Assembly: GCA_029204045.2 (NCBI GenBank)
Contig: CM055063.1
Coordinates: 40,643,562 to 40,707,561, forward strand
Direction: 5' to 3'
Source: Tillandsia leiboldiana
Taxonomy: Eukaryota; Streptophyta; Magnoliopsida; Poales; Bromeliaceae
DNA: 64,000 nucleotides
Below, piece by piece: positions 22,955 to 33,834 of this stretch. Position 1 is the stretch's first letter; the number at the start of each line of letters is the position of its first letter. The notes beneath the pieces are model-generated. The model worked only from the letters and a program-made list of their open reading frames with translations, made no database searches and had not been told where the DNA came from. The position numbers and the translations under genes were made by a program.

Positions 22955-25900
22955 ACCCTTTTTTGACACCGGAGCGACCCTCTCGGTTTATGTCCCGAGA
23001 CTTCGCAGGAGACCCTGATTTTGATTTGATACCCTTACCCAGTTGATGACCGTACCACCGCGGGGGGATCCTTGGAGCACGCAACTGGTGCCTTCCTGCC
23101 CACTAATGGATGGGAAGCTTCCGTGCCCCTTGGATTCTGGTATCATTCCATTGAAAGAGTATGATGTAGCTCGGAATGGATTGGCTCACGTGTACCTTGC
23201 CGTTCATAACTGCGAGAAGCGCGAGGTACGGACTGATGTACCCCGATTTTCGAGAACGGGTACTTGGCTTGCAAGAGCGTTTCTTTTCTTTTTCCATGAT
23301 TCCTGCATCCCGAGCCAGGAACTGGTAGAGGGCGGGTGTATGGCCTACTTGGTGTCGTGGCCCCTGGCCGCCGGATCCTCCACGGCACTCCCGACATCCC
23401 TGTGGTGAGGGACTTCCCAGATGTTTTCCGGCCGAACTACCTGGATTACCCCCCGAGCGAGAAGTTGTCTTTCCCATTGAGCTTCCACCCGGCACTCGAC
23501 CAATCACGAAGGCCCCCTACAGGATGGCCTTCGCGAGCTGAAGGAACTTAAGGCCAGCTAGAGGACCTTCTGGACAAGGGGTTTATCCGACCGAGTGTGT
23601 CCCCTTGGGCGCACCTGTACTCTTTGTACGAAAGAAAGACGGGAGCTTGCGGTTGTGCATCGACTACCGGGAAATCAACAAAGTCACAGTGAAAAACAAG
23701 TACCCTTACCTAGGATTGATGACCTCTTTGACCAGCTGCGGGGTGCAACTGTCTTTTCAAAATCGACCTGCAGTCGGCTACCACCACCAGCTCAGAGTTC
23801 GGACGAGGATATTCCGAAGACGCATTCCGGACTCGGTATGTGCCATTACGAGTTCACATATGCCGTTTCGGGCTTACCAATGCCCCAGCGGTGTTCATGG
23901 ATGAAACCGAGTTTTCAGACCCTTCCTGGATCAGTTCGTTGTGGTCTTCATCGACGACATCCTGATTTACTCCACCACCGATGAGAAGCACGAGGAGCAC
24001 CTTCGAATTGTTGTTCTACAGACCCTTAGGAGCAGAGCTGTTCGCAAAACTTAAGAAATGCGAATTCTGGCTTCGCGAAGTGGGGTTTCTAGGGCATATC
24101 ATTCCAGCAGCAGGAGTCGCAGGGATCCCAAGAAGGTGGAGTCGGTACCGACTGGCCCCAGCCGACCACAGTGACGAGGTGTGCACTTCTTGGGCCTTGC
24201 GGGATACTACAGACGTTTCGTGGAGGGTTTCTCGAAGATTGCGACCCCTCTGAACCGCCTAACCCGGAAAGGAGTAAGAGTGTCATATGGGCGGTCCAAT
24301 GCCAAGAGAGCTTTGCAGAACTTAAGAAACGGTTACAAGAATCGCCTGTGCTTGCCTTACCAACCCCTGGAGAAGACTACGAAGTCTACTGCGATGCATC
24401 GCGAATAGGACTGGGAGGAGTACTAATGCAGCAAGGAAGAGTCATTGCTATGCTTCAAGACAACTCAAGGATTACGAACAGAACTACCCGACCCATGACT
24501 TGGAGCTTGCCGCAGTGGTCTTCGTTCTGAAACTGTGGAGGCACTACCTCTACGTGTGCATTGCAACGTGTTCTCGGACCACCAAAGCCTTAAGTACCTT
24601 TTCACCCCAGAAGGAGCTTAACCTACGGCAGAGGAGGTGGTTGGAGCTACTGAGGACTACGACTTAACCATCCAGTACCACCCGGGGAAAGCAAATGTGG
24701 TAGCCGACGCCTCTACAGCCGAAAGGGACAAGCGAAGGAACTTCGGCGGGCGCGATCACGGCAGCAGAACGACCTTGATCGCGGAATTTTCACGATTGAG
24801 GTTGGAAGTGGTACCAGCAGGGACGGTTGAGCGACTGTTGACCCTAACAGTCGCGCCGACCCTATTGGAGAGGATCGGGAAGGCCAAGGTGCGGATCCGC
24901 AGCTACAGCTGGAACGAGATAGGATTTCACCGGAGCAAGAAGGAGACTTTGCAGTGGGAACGGACGGCACCCTTCGGTTCCGAGGGCGGATCTGCGTGCC
25001 CGATCTGCCGGATCTAAAGAAAGAAATCCTGACTGAAGCACATTGCGCCCCTACGTGGCGCACCCTGGAGGCACCAAGATGTACCGGGATATCCGACAGA
25101 CCTTCTGGTGGCCAAGATTGAAGGGAGATGTGACGCTGTTCGTGGCTCACTGTTTGATTGCCAACAGGTGAAAGCCGAGCATCAGCGGCCGGCGGGGAAA
25201 TTGCAACCTCTACCCGTGCCCGAATGGAAGTGGGAGCAAGTCACAATGGACTTCGTCACCGGATTCCCCGTTCGCAACAGGGACACGACGCTATCTGGGT
25301 TGTCGTGGATCGGCTAACGAAGTCAGCTCACTTCCTACCCATCCACACGACCTGGACACGTGACCGGCTGGCACAGGTCTACCTCAGCGAGATTGTAAGG
25401 CTGCACGGGGTGCCAACGACGATCACCTCGGACAGGGACACGAGGTTCGTTTCGAACTTTTGGAAGAGTCTAAACGAGCCTTGGGGACCAAGTTACACTT
25501 CAGCTCAGCCTTTCACCCCCAGACGGACGGGCATCCGAGCGGGTGATCCAGATACTCGAGGACATGCTTCGGGCGTGCGTGCCTGGATTTGGGAGACGGA
25601 TGGTCGCGCTACCTACCCCTTGCAGAGTTCGCTTATAACAACAGCTACCAAGCGAGCATTAAGATGGCGCCGTACGAAGCGTTGTACGGCAGACGCTGTA
25701 GATCCCCGATCTGCTGGGACGATCTGGGGGAGAGAAAGTTTTGGGGCCGGACCTAGTGGCCGAGACAGAGGAAGGGTGCGCCTCATCAGGCGACGTTTGG
25801 CGACCGCCCAGAGCCGGCAAAAGAGTTACGCGGACCAGAGACGTCGCGACTTGGAATTCCAGGTGGGAGAGCACGTGTTACTGTGGGTGTCGCCGTCGAA

Positions 25901-26294
25901 GGGGGTGAAGCGGTTTGGGTTGAGGGGCAAGCTGAGCCCGCGGTACATAGGGCCGTTTGAGATTCTGGAGCGCATCGGCCCGGTAGCCTACCGCCTCGCC
26001 CTACCGCCGAACCTTGACCGCGTTCATGATGTGTTCCACGTATCCATGCTTCGAAAATACCTCCCCGACCCATCGCGAGTGCTTGACGCCTCCGCGATTG
26101 AACTCAAGGAGGATCTAAGTTTCGCGGAAGTACCAGTGCGGATCCTAGCCCGGGAGGACAAAAAGCTGCGTAGTCGGACGATTCCCTACGTAAAGGTGCT
26201 TTGGAGCAATCAAGAAGAGCGTGAGGCAACTTGGGAACCCGAGTCAAAGATGAGGGAGTGCTACCCGGACCTGTTCGCCGCTGGGGAAGATTAA
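22955..26294 (+). pseudogene. Tekay pol, second copy, starting inside the protease
   Basis: It begins at the protease FDTGAT codons at the contig edge and repeats 15142-18496. The first 2 kb has dense single-base errors. From about 25270 to the stop at 26292-26294 the frame is open through the integrase core (DRLTKSAHFLP, SDRDTRF, NFWKSLNEPWG) and the chromodomain (about 26109-26274: VRILARE, PYVKVLWSNQ, REATWEPES). That C-terminal chromodomain, which in this clade is thought to guide integration to marked chromatin, supports the Tekay/Del assignment. Confidence 0.85.
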
Positions 26295-26330
26295 GTTTCG
26301 GGGACGAAACTTGTTTTTAGCGGTAAGTGG

Positions 26331-28918
26331 TGTAAGACCCCGGCTTTTCCTTAACCCTTCTGGTCACCCTCTTTTTGTAATGCCTGACCGGGGGCCTCAT
26401 TTTTGGCATTTTTCCGGACAGACCGTCGGGGCCCGCAAATAATTTTAGGCGGTAGAGCTCGCGGAACGGAGCGCGTGGGCGCGATCGGTTTATTTTTCCG
26501 ACTCCCGGTCTGACCAGAATTAATTCTCGAAGTTGGGGTCCCCCTTAGACGCCTCGGGATCCGTGTTGGCAGCCGCACACCTTTTAAGGTAAACCCTAAT
26601 TCTCTTAGTATATATATGTAGCCGTGAGGGAAAGAGGATTAGGGTTCCTCTTATTTTTCTTTTGGTGGCCGCCTCTTTTCTTTTTCTTCCTCCCTCGTAG
26701 CCGCCGGCAAAGAGAAACCAAGCACACCGCAAGGGTGGACCGGTGGAGGCAAGCGGACGATCCCACTCTTCCTCCTCTTTCGCACATCAAGGTGAGTCGG
26801 ACGCGTTTCGTTCGGGGGAATCTCCCTCTTTCTTTCTTTTGTTGGTCACGAGGAGGGAGGAGGCCCGGCGCCGTCGCGCACCGCGGGCCGCGCGCCCGCG
26901 CGGCGCTCGGCCGCGCGGGGCCGCCCGCAGGAGGGGCGCCCGCGCGGGCTGGTGCCGCGCGGGGCCGCCCCGCACCGCGGGCCACGCGCCCGCGCGGCGC
27001 ACGGCCGCGCGGGGCCGCCCCGCACCGCGGGCCGCGCGCCCGCGCGGCGCTCGGCCGCGCGGGGGCCGCCCGCAGGAGGGGGCGCCCGCGCGGGCTGGTG
27101 CCGCGCGGGGCCGCCCCGCACCGCGGGCCGCACGCCCGCGCGGCGCTCGGCCGCGCGGGGGCCGCCGCAGGAGGGGGGCTCCCGCGCGGGCTGGTGCCGC
27201 GCGGGGCCGCCCCGCACCGCGGGCCGCGCGCCCGCGCGGCGCTCGGCCGCGCGGGGCCGCCCGCAGGAGGGGCGCCCGCGCGGGCTGGTGCCGCGCGGGG
27301 CCGCCCCGCACCGCGGGCAGCGCGCCCGCGCGGCACTCGGCCGCGCGGGGCCGCCCGCAGGAGGGGCGCCCGCGCGGGCTGGTGCCGCGCGGGGTCGCCC
27401 CGCACCGCGGGCAGCGCGCCCACGCGGCGCTCGGCCGCGCGGGGCCGGCCCGCAGGAGGGGCGCCGCGCGGGCTGGTGCCGCGCGGGGCTGCGCCCTGGC
27501 AGGGTGTTCGTCGCACGGGCCGGTGCCGTGCGAAGAACTCCGCCGCACGCTGTAGGGAGTCGTTGTAAGTTTCGGACTTCTAAGTCTCGATTTGCCTATG
27601 TTCCTTCAGGAGTGCGGGACGCTGTGGGCGACTGGAGCACAGACGCGGACTGGACGAACGCAGGACGACGCACACAAGGTGGGTACGTTCCCGGGGGTTT
27701 CGGGAATGGGGTTTAACTGTTAGAAATAGCATGTTGGGGCAAGGTGGAATTGTCAGTCTCCTTCTGTTTATGCACTAACCCTGTTATGTTATGTTATGAT
27801 ACTCAATGTCAATCTGAGGCTCAAATTTGCTACACGCACACCCGCGGTTTGGCCACCGCAAGGGTGTGCTTTTCCGGAAAAGTGGTACGTTGACCCGTGT
27901 ACCCCACGCGGAGGTGGCGTTAGGAATGGGGGCCCCCATGGGTGGGGGGTGTGAGCGGTGACGTCGAGGCAGGTGCTCGGCGGCCGAGGCAGGTGCTCGG
28001 CGGTGGGCATCGGGGAAGGTGCCCGATGTTGCTTTGTGAGGCAGGTGCTCGGCGGTGGGCATCGGGGAAGGTGCCCGATGTCGTAATGATACAGGGTGTG
28101 GTTAAGGTGGAAGGTGCATGGGAGGGATAGTTGCTCCGGTGTTTGTGGTTTGCCTTATCTTTGTTTACTACGCTTATCATGCTATTTCTAGTCACTGACT
28201 TCCCACTTCGTGACAGGTTCGTCCAGGGGCGAGTGCTAGGGCGCCGGTGAGGACGTTAGGGTGCTGATCTGATTTATGGGTGACTTCAGATACAGTGACT
28301 CTTCTTTCCCTTTTCTTTTATTATTCATGGTAGCTAGTTGTGGATTGCGACACCCCCGTGGGGTCGAAGTGGATGTTGCCCTTTTCTTTCCTTTCTTTTT
28401 GAATAATTGAATGAATACTACGTTCTCTCTTACTTGGCCGTTTTGAACGATGAAAAACAAAGAAAACCGTTTGCGAAAACTATTTTTAAAACGTGGGTGT
28501 CGTGTGGGCACCAAGCTTTATAAACCTTGTGGGATTTATGTGTTTACGAACTGTTTTCACAAACGAGGGCATCGTGTGGATGCCGCTTTCAAAACCTTGT
28601 GATTATTTATCCTTTCAAAACACCGGCCTCTATGCTCTAAGTGAATGCTAGAATGTCACGTGAATTGTTTGGTTGTATGTGTACGAGACCCCAACTGATG
28701 TGGTTAGAGATTGTATGTACTACGCCTTGTGAGACACTTTGTAGTTGAGACGCCGTGCATATACAAAGGGGCCTCTGCTCATTTGCAGAGCGAATTTGTG
28801 TATGCGGCGGGTCTGTGCACGCGCCGGGGAGTAATGTTTTACAAAAAAAAAATATATGGCTGAATCAGGGGCATCGGTGGCTCCTCTTCCGCGCGATTCG
28901 AACCCCCGGGGCGTGACA
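26331..28918 (+). repeat. 3' LTR (LTR C) of the Tekay-like element
   Basis: It is 2,588 bp with TGTAAGACCCC...GCGTGACA ends and is followed by TSD TATTA (28919-28923). Outside the array it differs from LTR A by few bases. Its array spans about 26860-27487 (six to seven units). The splice-like sites seen in LTR A are all present (AAGGTGAGTC near 26790, CCTTCAGGAG near 27608, CAAGGTGGGT near 27676). Confidence 0.93.
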
Positions 28919-28923
28919 TATTA

Positions 28924-29142
28924 GCAGCAGCAGTAGCATGGATATGTTATCTGCTGAGGGCCGCATTCGTCGCCTCAGAGTGAGCAGAGGCAGAGGTTGT
29001 GCTCCCTATGTGGTTAATCTTGATATTTTCAGGTAGACTAAGCGACGACCACTTGCATCGAGCGGATGAGTCTGTGCCGCCCGGTTGGAGGGCGCCACGG
29101 TAGTGGATTGAGTTGTCGCAGGTGCGATTTCATTACAGTAGT
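28924..29142 (+). pseudogene. G0 internal fragment between Tekay and LTR D
   Basis: These 219 bp of decayed chromovirus internal DNA continue 11648 after removal of the TATTA-flanked insertion. No usable reading frame remains. The position between gag remnant and RT remnant suggests the gag/protease region. Confidence 0.65.
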
Positions 29143-30293
29143 TGTGAGGTCCCGGAATCTCCCGCGTAGGGTTCGCCAGTTGTTTGGCAGCTTTTAGGGG
29201 CCGTGGATTTGTGGTGTAATTTGGGATTTAGCTTGCATCACTGGAGGCGTGCGTGATGCGTCGTGTTGGCTGCGCGCAATTTGGACACAAGTGGTGGACT
29301 TCGGGCTTATAAGGAGACCCCGTGGGAATTTGGAGGACCCGTCGGGTGTTTGGAAGTGATTTCGCGCGATTCAGATGTCAAAATTGGACTCCGGGCAAAT
29401 TCTAGATTAATGTTACCTCTCCGGCTGCCATCGGGAATTTTTAGAGTTGTATTTGGCAAATCGGACTTCAGATTTGGACCCGGCGTGGAAAATCGGATCA
29501 AGTGGGCTATCCGGGGGCACTCCACAATTTTCAGATGAGAATTTGGGAAAATGGACATCGTTTTTGGATTCAGCGCGCGAAATCGCTAGGAATGGACTAT
29601 TTATTTGTTGGATTTGGAGCCCGGATGAAGTGCGCATTTTTCGAGGCAAAACGACACGTTTATCGAGGAGTGGCACGGCACGGAACCCGAGAAGCGGTGC
29701 GTTTCCCGAGGGTGTACGGGCGGCGTGCGCGCCTGGCGCGCGTCAGCGCGGGACGCGCGGGGGCCGCCACGTGGCGGGCCCCCGTTGGTGCCCGCGCGGG
29801 CGCGGGGGCACGCGCGCCCGTGTAACGGGCGCGTGTCCCGCGCCTGGGGTGGCGCAGTGCAACGCGCCCGTGTGGCGGGCGCGTTGCCGCGCGCCACGTG
29901 GCGCGTGGACCGGGCGCGCGCGCCCATGCGCTGTGGACCGGCCCGTTGGGGCTCCCCATTGGTCCGTGCCGTGAACCGGCTCCGTGGACCGGCACCGTGG
30001 ACCGCCCCTCTCCCTCTCTTTTCTTTTCTTCTTCTTTCTCCCCCGCACTGTCATGGCTGCTCCTCTTTTTCTTTCTCCTGCAACCGAGAGCGAGAGGGAG
30101 TGAGGGAGGAGGTTGCGTGAGGTGCGGCGGCGCGTCGTGGACCTAGTTTTGCGTGCGAGGACGCCCGGCGGAGCGTTTCGGCGACGGCGGCGCAATCGGG
30201 TAGGTTCCGTGTGTTGGTTTTTCTGTATTTTTGTATAGTTTTTGGAGCGTTCTTTTAGACTGTAATTGACCCTCTTGCTCTTTTCTGTGTTGG

Positions 30294-30691
30294 GCACCGT
30301 GCACCATTTTGCGTGCGGACTCCGGCACCGTGCACCGTTTTGCGTGCGGACTCCGTTTTGCGTGCGGATCCTGGCACCGTGCACCATTTTGCGTGCGGAC
30401 TCCGTTTTGCGTGCGTATCCTGGCACCATGCATCGTTTTGCGTGCGGACTCCGGCACCGTGCACGTTTTGCGTGCGGACTCCGTTTTGCATGCGGATCTT
30501 GGCACCGTGCACCGTTTTGCGTGCGGACTCCGACATCGTGCACCATTTTGCGTGCGAACTCCGTTTGGCGTGCGGATTCTGGCGCCGTGCACCGTTTTGT
30601 GTGCGGACTCCGTTTGGCGTGCGGATTCCGGCACCGTGCTCCGTTTTGCATGCGGACTCCGGCAGCGGACATCGTTTTGCGTGCAATCGCG
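30294..30691 (+). repeat. GTTTTGCGTGCGGACTCC array in LTR D
   Basis: About 15 imperfect copies of CACCGTTTTGCGTGCGGA with spacers such as CTCCGGCACCGTG lie downstream of the pyrimidine-rich region, so probably within transcribed LTR. Homologous arrays occur in LTR E (48690-49099) and LTR H (33835-34490). Confidence 0.9.
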
Positions 30692-30697
30692 TGGAGG

Positions 30698-30725
30698 CCA
30701 ATTGCAAGTGTCTACGAGCAATTGG
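30698..30725 (+). promoter_or_regulatory. CCAATTGC hairpin closing the LTR D array
   Basis: CCAATTGC (30698-30705) pairs with GCAATTGG (30718-30725) across a 12-nt loop. The same 8-bp stem closes the arrays in LTR E (49109-49136) and LTR H (34521-34548). Function unknown. Confidence 0.65.
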
Positions 30726-31978
30726 TGGCTTATTGAGGTGGGTGGCCTTATCTCCAAGTTTTATGGACTATACAGTAATTCTATTGATGTAGGACTATGC
30801 ATGATAGTTTATTTCCTTGTGTAGCATGCTAGATTGTTGGAATGGTTATTCCTTTTATCATCTGTTAACATAGTTATCTTGGAACTTGACCTAGCACCCC
30901 CGTCATATGTTGCATGTGTAACCAGACCAGTAGAAAACCCTCACTTGGGCTAGGGTTATATTATGCTTAGACATCCACACTGTTCTTTCATTCCTGGACA
31001 TAGTGTTATCCTCGCCCGGGTAGTGGGCCGAGTGGTCGGGACTTGCTTTTAGTATGGGATGCTTTTGCACTCTTGCTTGGGAGCAGAGTGGAGTCTGGTA
31101 GTTGTAGCGGGTTGCTTATCTGTGCCGGGAGCCGTTTGGGTAAACGGTAGTCCCGAGAGACCTTGTTTCCCTGTTGCACTGTCGTGGGAGGGAGCCGTTG
31201 AGCAGGCAGTAGTCCCGGGCTGTCGAGTATCTTCCGGTCAGTGTTGTGGGGAACCGTTGGGGTTAACGGTGATCCCAGGTCGTTGAGTGTTGTCCGACCG
31301 GTATTGTTAGCTTGAGTTGTGGGTCGTTCCTGGCTGTGGAGTACCTCCAGCCAGTGTACTTGTGCTGCGAGCTGTTGGAGAGGCTAGTGTCTCGTGTTTC
31401 GTGTTAGCCGATCAGCTGAGTCGTCGAGAGTGCTCCGACTGTTATGCGAGATATTTGGGGATCTTGAGTCCTACCGTTCTGAGAGTGAGCGTGATTTTGT
31501 CTATAGCCTGCTTTTGCCAACGTTTGATACTCTATGTCGCGCCGTTTTCCTCAGTTGGAGTCGCGCCCCTGAGATGCCGCTGTGGATACGATGGTTGGCC
31601 TGTTGAGGCAGTTTTCCGCAGTGGAGGCAACGATGGGCCTGTTGAGGCAGTTTTGCGCGAGGGATGAGTTAGTCGGACAGGACGCCCCACGTAAATCCCG
31701 TCCTCATGTGGATGTGTGGTAGTGGGCAGGTGCGTTCCTAGTCGACAGGCGCAGGCTTGACTGGACCTTTGAGGCAGTCAGTTCGTTTGGGTCGATTGAG
31801 CACCTTGGGTGCGAGTGGTCTCATTTACTTTCATCTGTTCCACTTTTGAGTGTCTAGATAGAGGCATGGTAGCTGTAGAGTAGATTCCAGCTTTTCTTGT
31901 TCAGATTTCTTTGCCTGTTATCTTTTACCTCTGGTAGACTTGGTGGGCAGACCGTTGGACTTGTTGACGGCACCCACT

Positions 31979-32004
31979 GAGAACTACTGTGGGAAGTAGT
32001 TCTC
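31979..32004 (+). promoter_or_regulatory. GAGAACTACT hairpin in LTR D
   Basis: GAGAACTACT and AGTAGTTCTC form a perfect 10-bp stem with loop GTGGGA. Orthologous hairpins lie in G0, H and E LTRs. Confidence 0.65.
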
Positions 32005-32471
32005 ACACCCGTCGTGGTGTCTTTTCCCCAGGGACTTCATCTTCTATTCCTGTGTTCCTGTTGCTAATTCTTCTGGCCGAGGCGAGGGAGTCGTGAGCTA
32101 GTTCCCTATCCGTCGTTGGAGTGTAGCGGTACCCCTCTTCAGCGGAGAGCTTCAGTAGACTAGTTTACTACTTTTACCTCTGTTGAGAGAACTTTGTTGT
32201 GAGGTATAGAGTTGTTTTTATTTTTACAGTTTGAGAGACTGTTGTAGTGAGGATATTCTTGTATCGAGAGTCTGTACACTGATGTATTTATTGGAGATAC
32301 CTCCCTTTTGAGTTTTGTATCAGAGGACTTTGTATACGATCGTATTTGGGAGATGGTTATGGTACTATTTTTTTCAGTTGTACAGGGTTTGGTTTCAGTT
32401 TTTAGTAGTTTACTTTCAGCTCTGATATCTGTATCCTGTAGTTGATTCTTTCTGCAGGTTAGACGCTTCGT

Positions 32472-32539
32472 CTGTACGGCAGTTTCCGTACAGATGGCGG
32501 ATCTGTTAGCGAGCCCGGGTCGCAGTTTCGACCCCGGGG
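32472..32539 (+). promoter_or_regulatory. Two U5-end hairpins of LTR D
   Basis: The first stem is CTGTACGG/CCGTACAG (32472-32493). The second is CCCGGGTCG/CGACC(C)CGGG (32514-32539), ending seven bases before the LTR terminus. The second stem changes in a compensated way in LTR E (TCG/CGA becomes TGG/CCA). They are probably formed in RNA near the primer binding site. Confidence 0.7.
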
Positions 32540-32546
32540 CGTGACA

Positions 32547-32622
32547 GCAGTCGGAGTTCGAGCATTTTGCATTCCTGCATGGATTAGATGCAGAGTTGTT
32601 GCCACGTGCACTAGAGGTACAG
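32547..32622 (+). pseudogene. G0 internal fragment between LTR D and LTR H
   Basis: These 76 bp lie between two solo LTR insertions, ending in the TACAG target site (32618-32622). They are too short to show a coding frame. Confidence 0.6.
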
Positions 32623-33834
32623 TGTAGTGTACCAGATCTTGGTATATAAGCAAATATAAATAAAAATAGTAGGAAATACTATTTTTATTGAGCTTGGAGA
32701 AGTAAAGGATGGTTTGGAAGTGAATTGAGCCCAAATCGGGATAAAAAAATGAGGAATCTAGAATTTTATATGAGAAAGTGGGCCCAGATTTTAAGCAGAA
32801 AATTCACAGTGTCAGAAAATTCTGGGAAAATTCTGGGAGCTCGGTAAATATGTTCTAAGGCCACAGTAAAAGTTTCGTGTTGATCGGATACGCGGTTAGT
32901 GAGAACGGGCTCTGCCAGCGAATTCAAATACAGTGGGGCTTTTGGCGACCCAGAAAGGCTCCAAACTGAAAATTTAAAGTACCGTGAGGTAAAGCAAGTT
33001 AAACTGTGGCTGCCTGTAAAATTTGAGCGAAAACGGGCGAGAAACGGGCGAGAACGAACGAAAACGGGCGAAACGGGCGAAATCCGGAAATCGGGCCGTA
33101 CATTCGGGCGCCCGAAAGTTACTGTAGCGCACCCGAAAGTTACTGTAGTGGCACGGATCGTGAGGTAGTGGCGCGGATCCCGAGGCACGGGCACGGATCC
33201 TGAGGCACGGGCGCGAATCCCGAGGCAAGGCTAGCGCGTGCGGCGCGCGGGGTAGCTGGGGGACGCCACGTGGCGTCTCCCCATTGGACGCAGCGGCCGA
33301 GGGTGCAGGCGAGCGCGGGGAACGTGCGTGGGCTCTGGCGCGGCATCAGCGGGGAGGCCACGTGTCGGCCTCCCATTGGACTGTCAGCGCGTGACGCGAC
33401 GCGACGCAGCTACCGCGGGCGCGAGTGCGGTCCATGTGGCAGCCTCTGATTGGCTGCCACTGGTCCGTGGGCGCGGTGCATGGGTCTAGGGCCACATGTC
33501 GCCTCTTGGTTGGCCGCCGCCTATGACAAGGAGCCACGCTGGCGCGACGTGGACGCGTGGACCGCGGGGGTGCCGGTCACTGTAGCAGCCCGAATCACTT
33601 TCGGGCGCCCGAAAGCTGCGCCCGAAAGTGAGTTTTTGGCCTATAAGGGCCCGAATGGCCCCGTTTTTCCTTCTTTCCCCTTTTTGGCTTCACCCGAGCG
33701 TACCAGGAGGGGAGCAGGGCACAGATTTGAGGTTTCCTTTTGGATTTCGAATTTGACCCCATGCCGTTGTGTGTTTTAGGGACCGAACTTTACTGTGCCG
33801 TTTTGCTGCGCGGGTGTCGCCGGGCGTTTCGGCG

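Larger units (their letters stand above)
11654..28918 (+). mobile_element. Tekay-like chromovirus as assembled, with falsely duplicated segment
   Basis: The LTRs start TGTAAGACCC and end GGGGCGTGACA. The TSD TATTA occurs before 11654 (11649-11653), after the middle LTR (21113-21117) and after the last LTR (28919-28923). The internal region encodes gag remnant, protease, RT, RNase H, integrase and a chromodomain, the chromovirus order. Because both downstream LTRs carry the same TSD and the same flank, this is most simply one element (11654-18531 plus one 3' LTR) represented twice across the N gap. LTR A and LTR C are nearly identical outside the GC-rich array, so the element is young. Confidence 0.85.
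29143..32546 (+). mobile_element. Solo LTR D (chromovirus family D/E)
   Basis: It is 3,404 bp, starts TGTGAGGTCCCGG and ends GGGGCGTGACA. It is flanked by GTAGT (29138-29142) and GCAGT (32547-32551), a TSD with one mismatch. Neither a PBS nor internal DNA follows, so it is a solo LTR left by LTR-LTR recombination. It is highly similar to LTR E at 47504-50956. Inside are a GC-rich block (29740-29980), a pyrimidine tract (30008-30070), the GTTTTGCGTGC array, repeated CCGTTT/AAACGG-type small hairpins (31130-31270) and U5-end hairpins. Confidence 0.88.

Noticed and set aside
15142..30691. A genuine tandem chromovirus sharing a middle LTR
   Set aside because: A recombined tandem (LTR-int-LTR-int-LTR) would not carry 1.7 kb of external flank and a TSD between the middle LTR and the second internal region.
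31059..31667. Possible host gene in 31059-31667
   Set aside because: The frames overlap each other inside solo LTR D, contain repeated CCGTT...ACGG hairpin units, and recur with shifts in LTR E.
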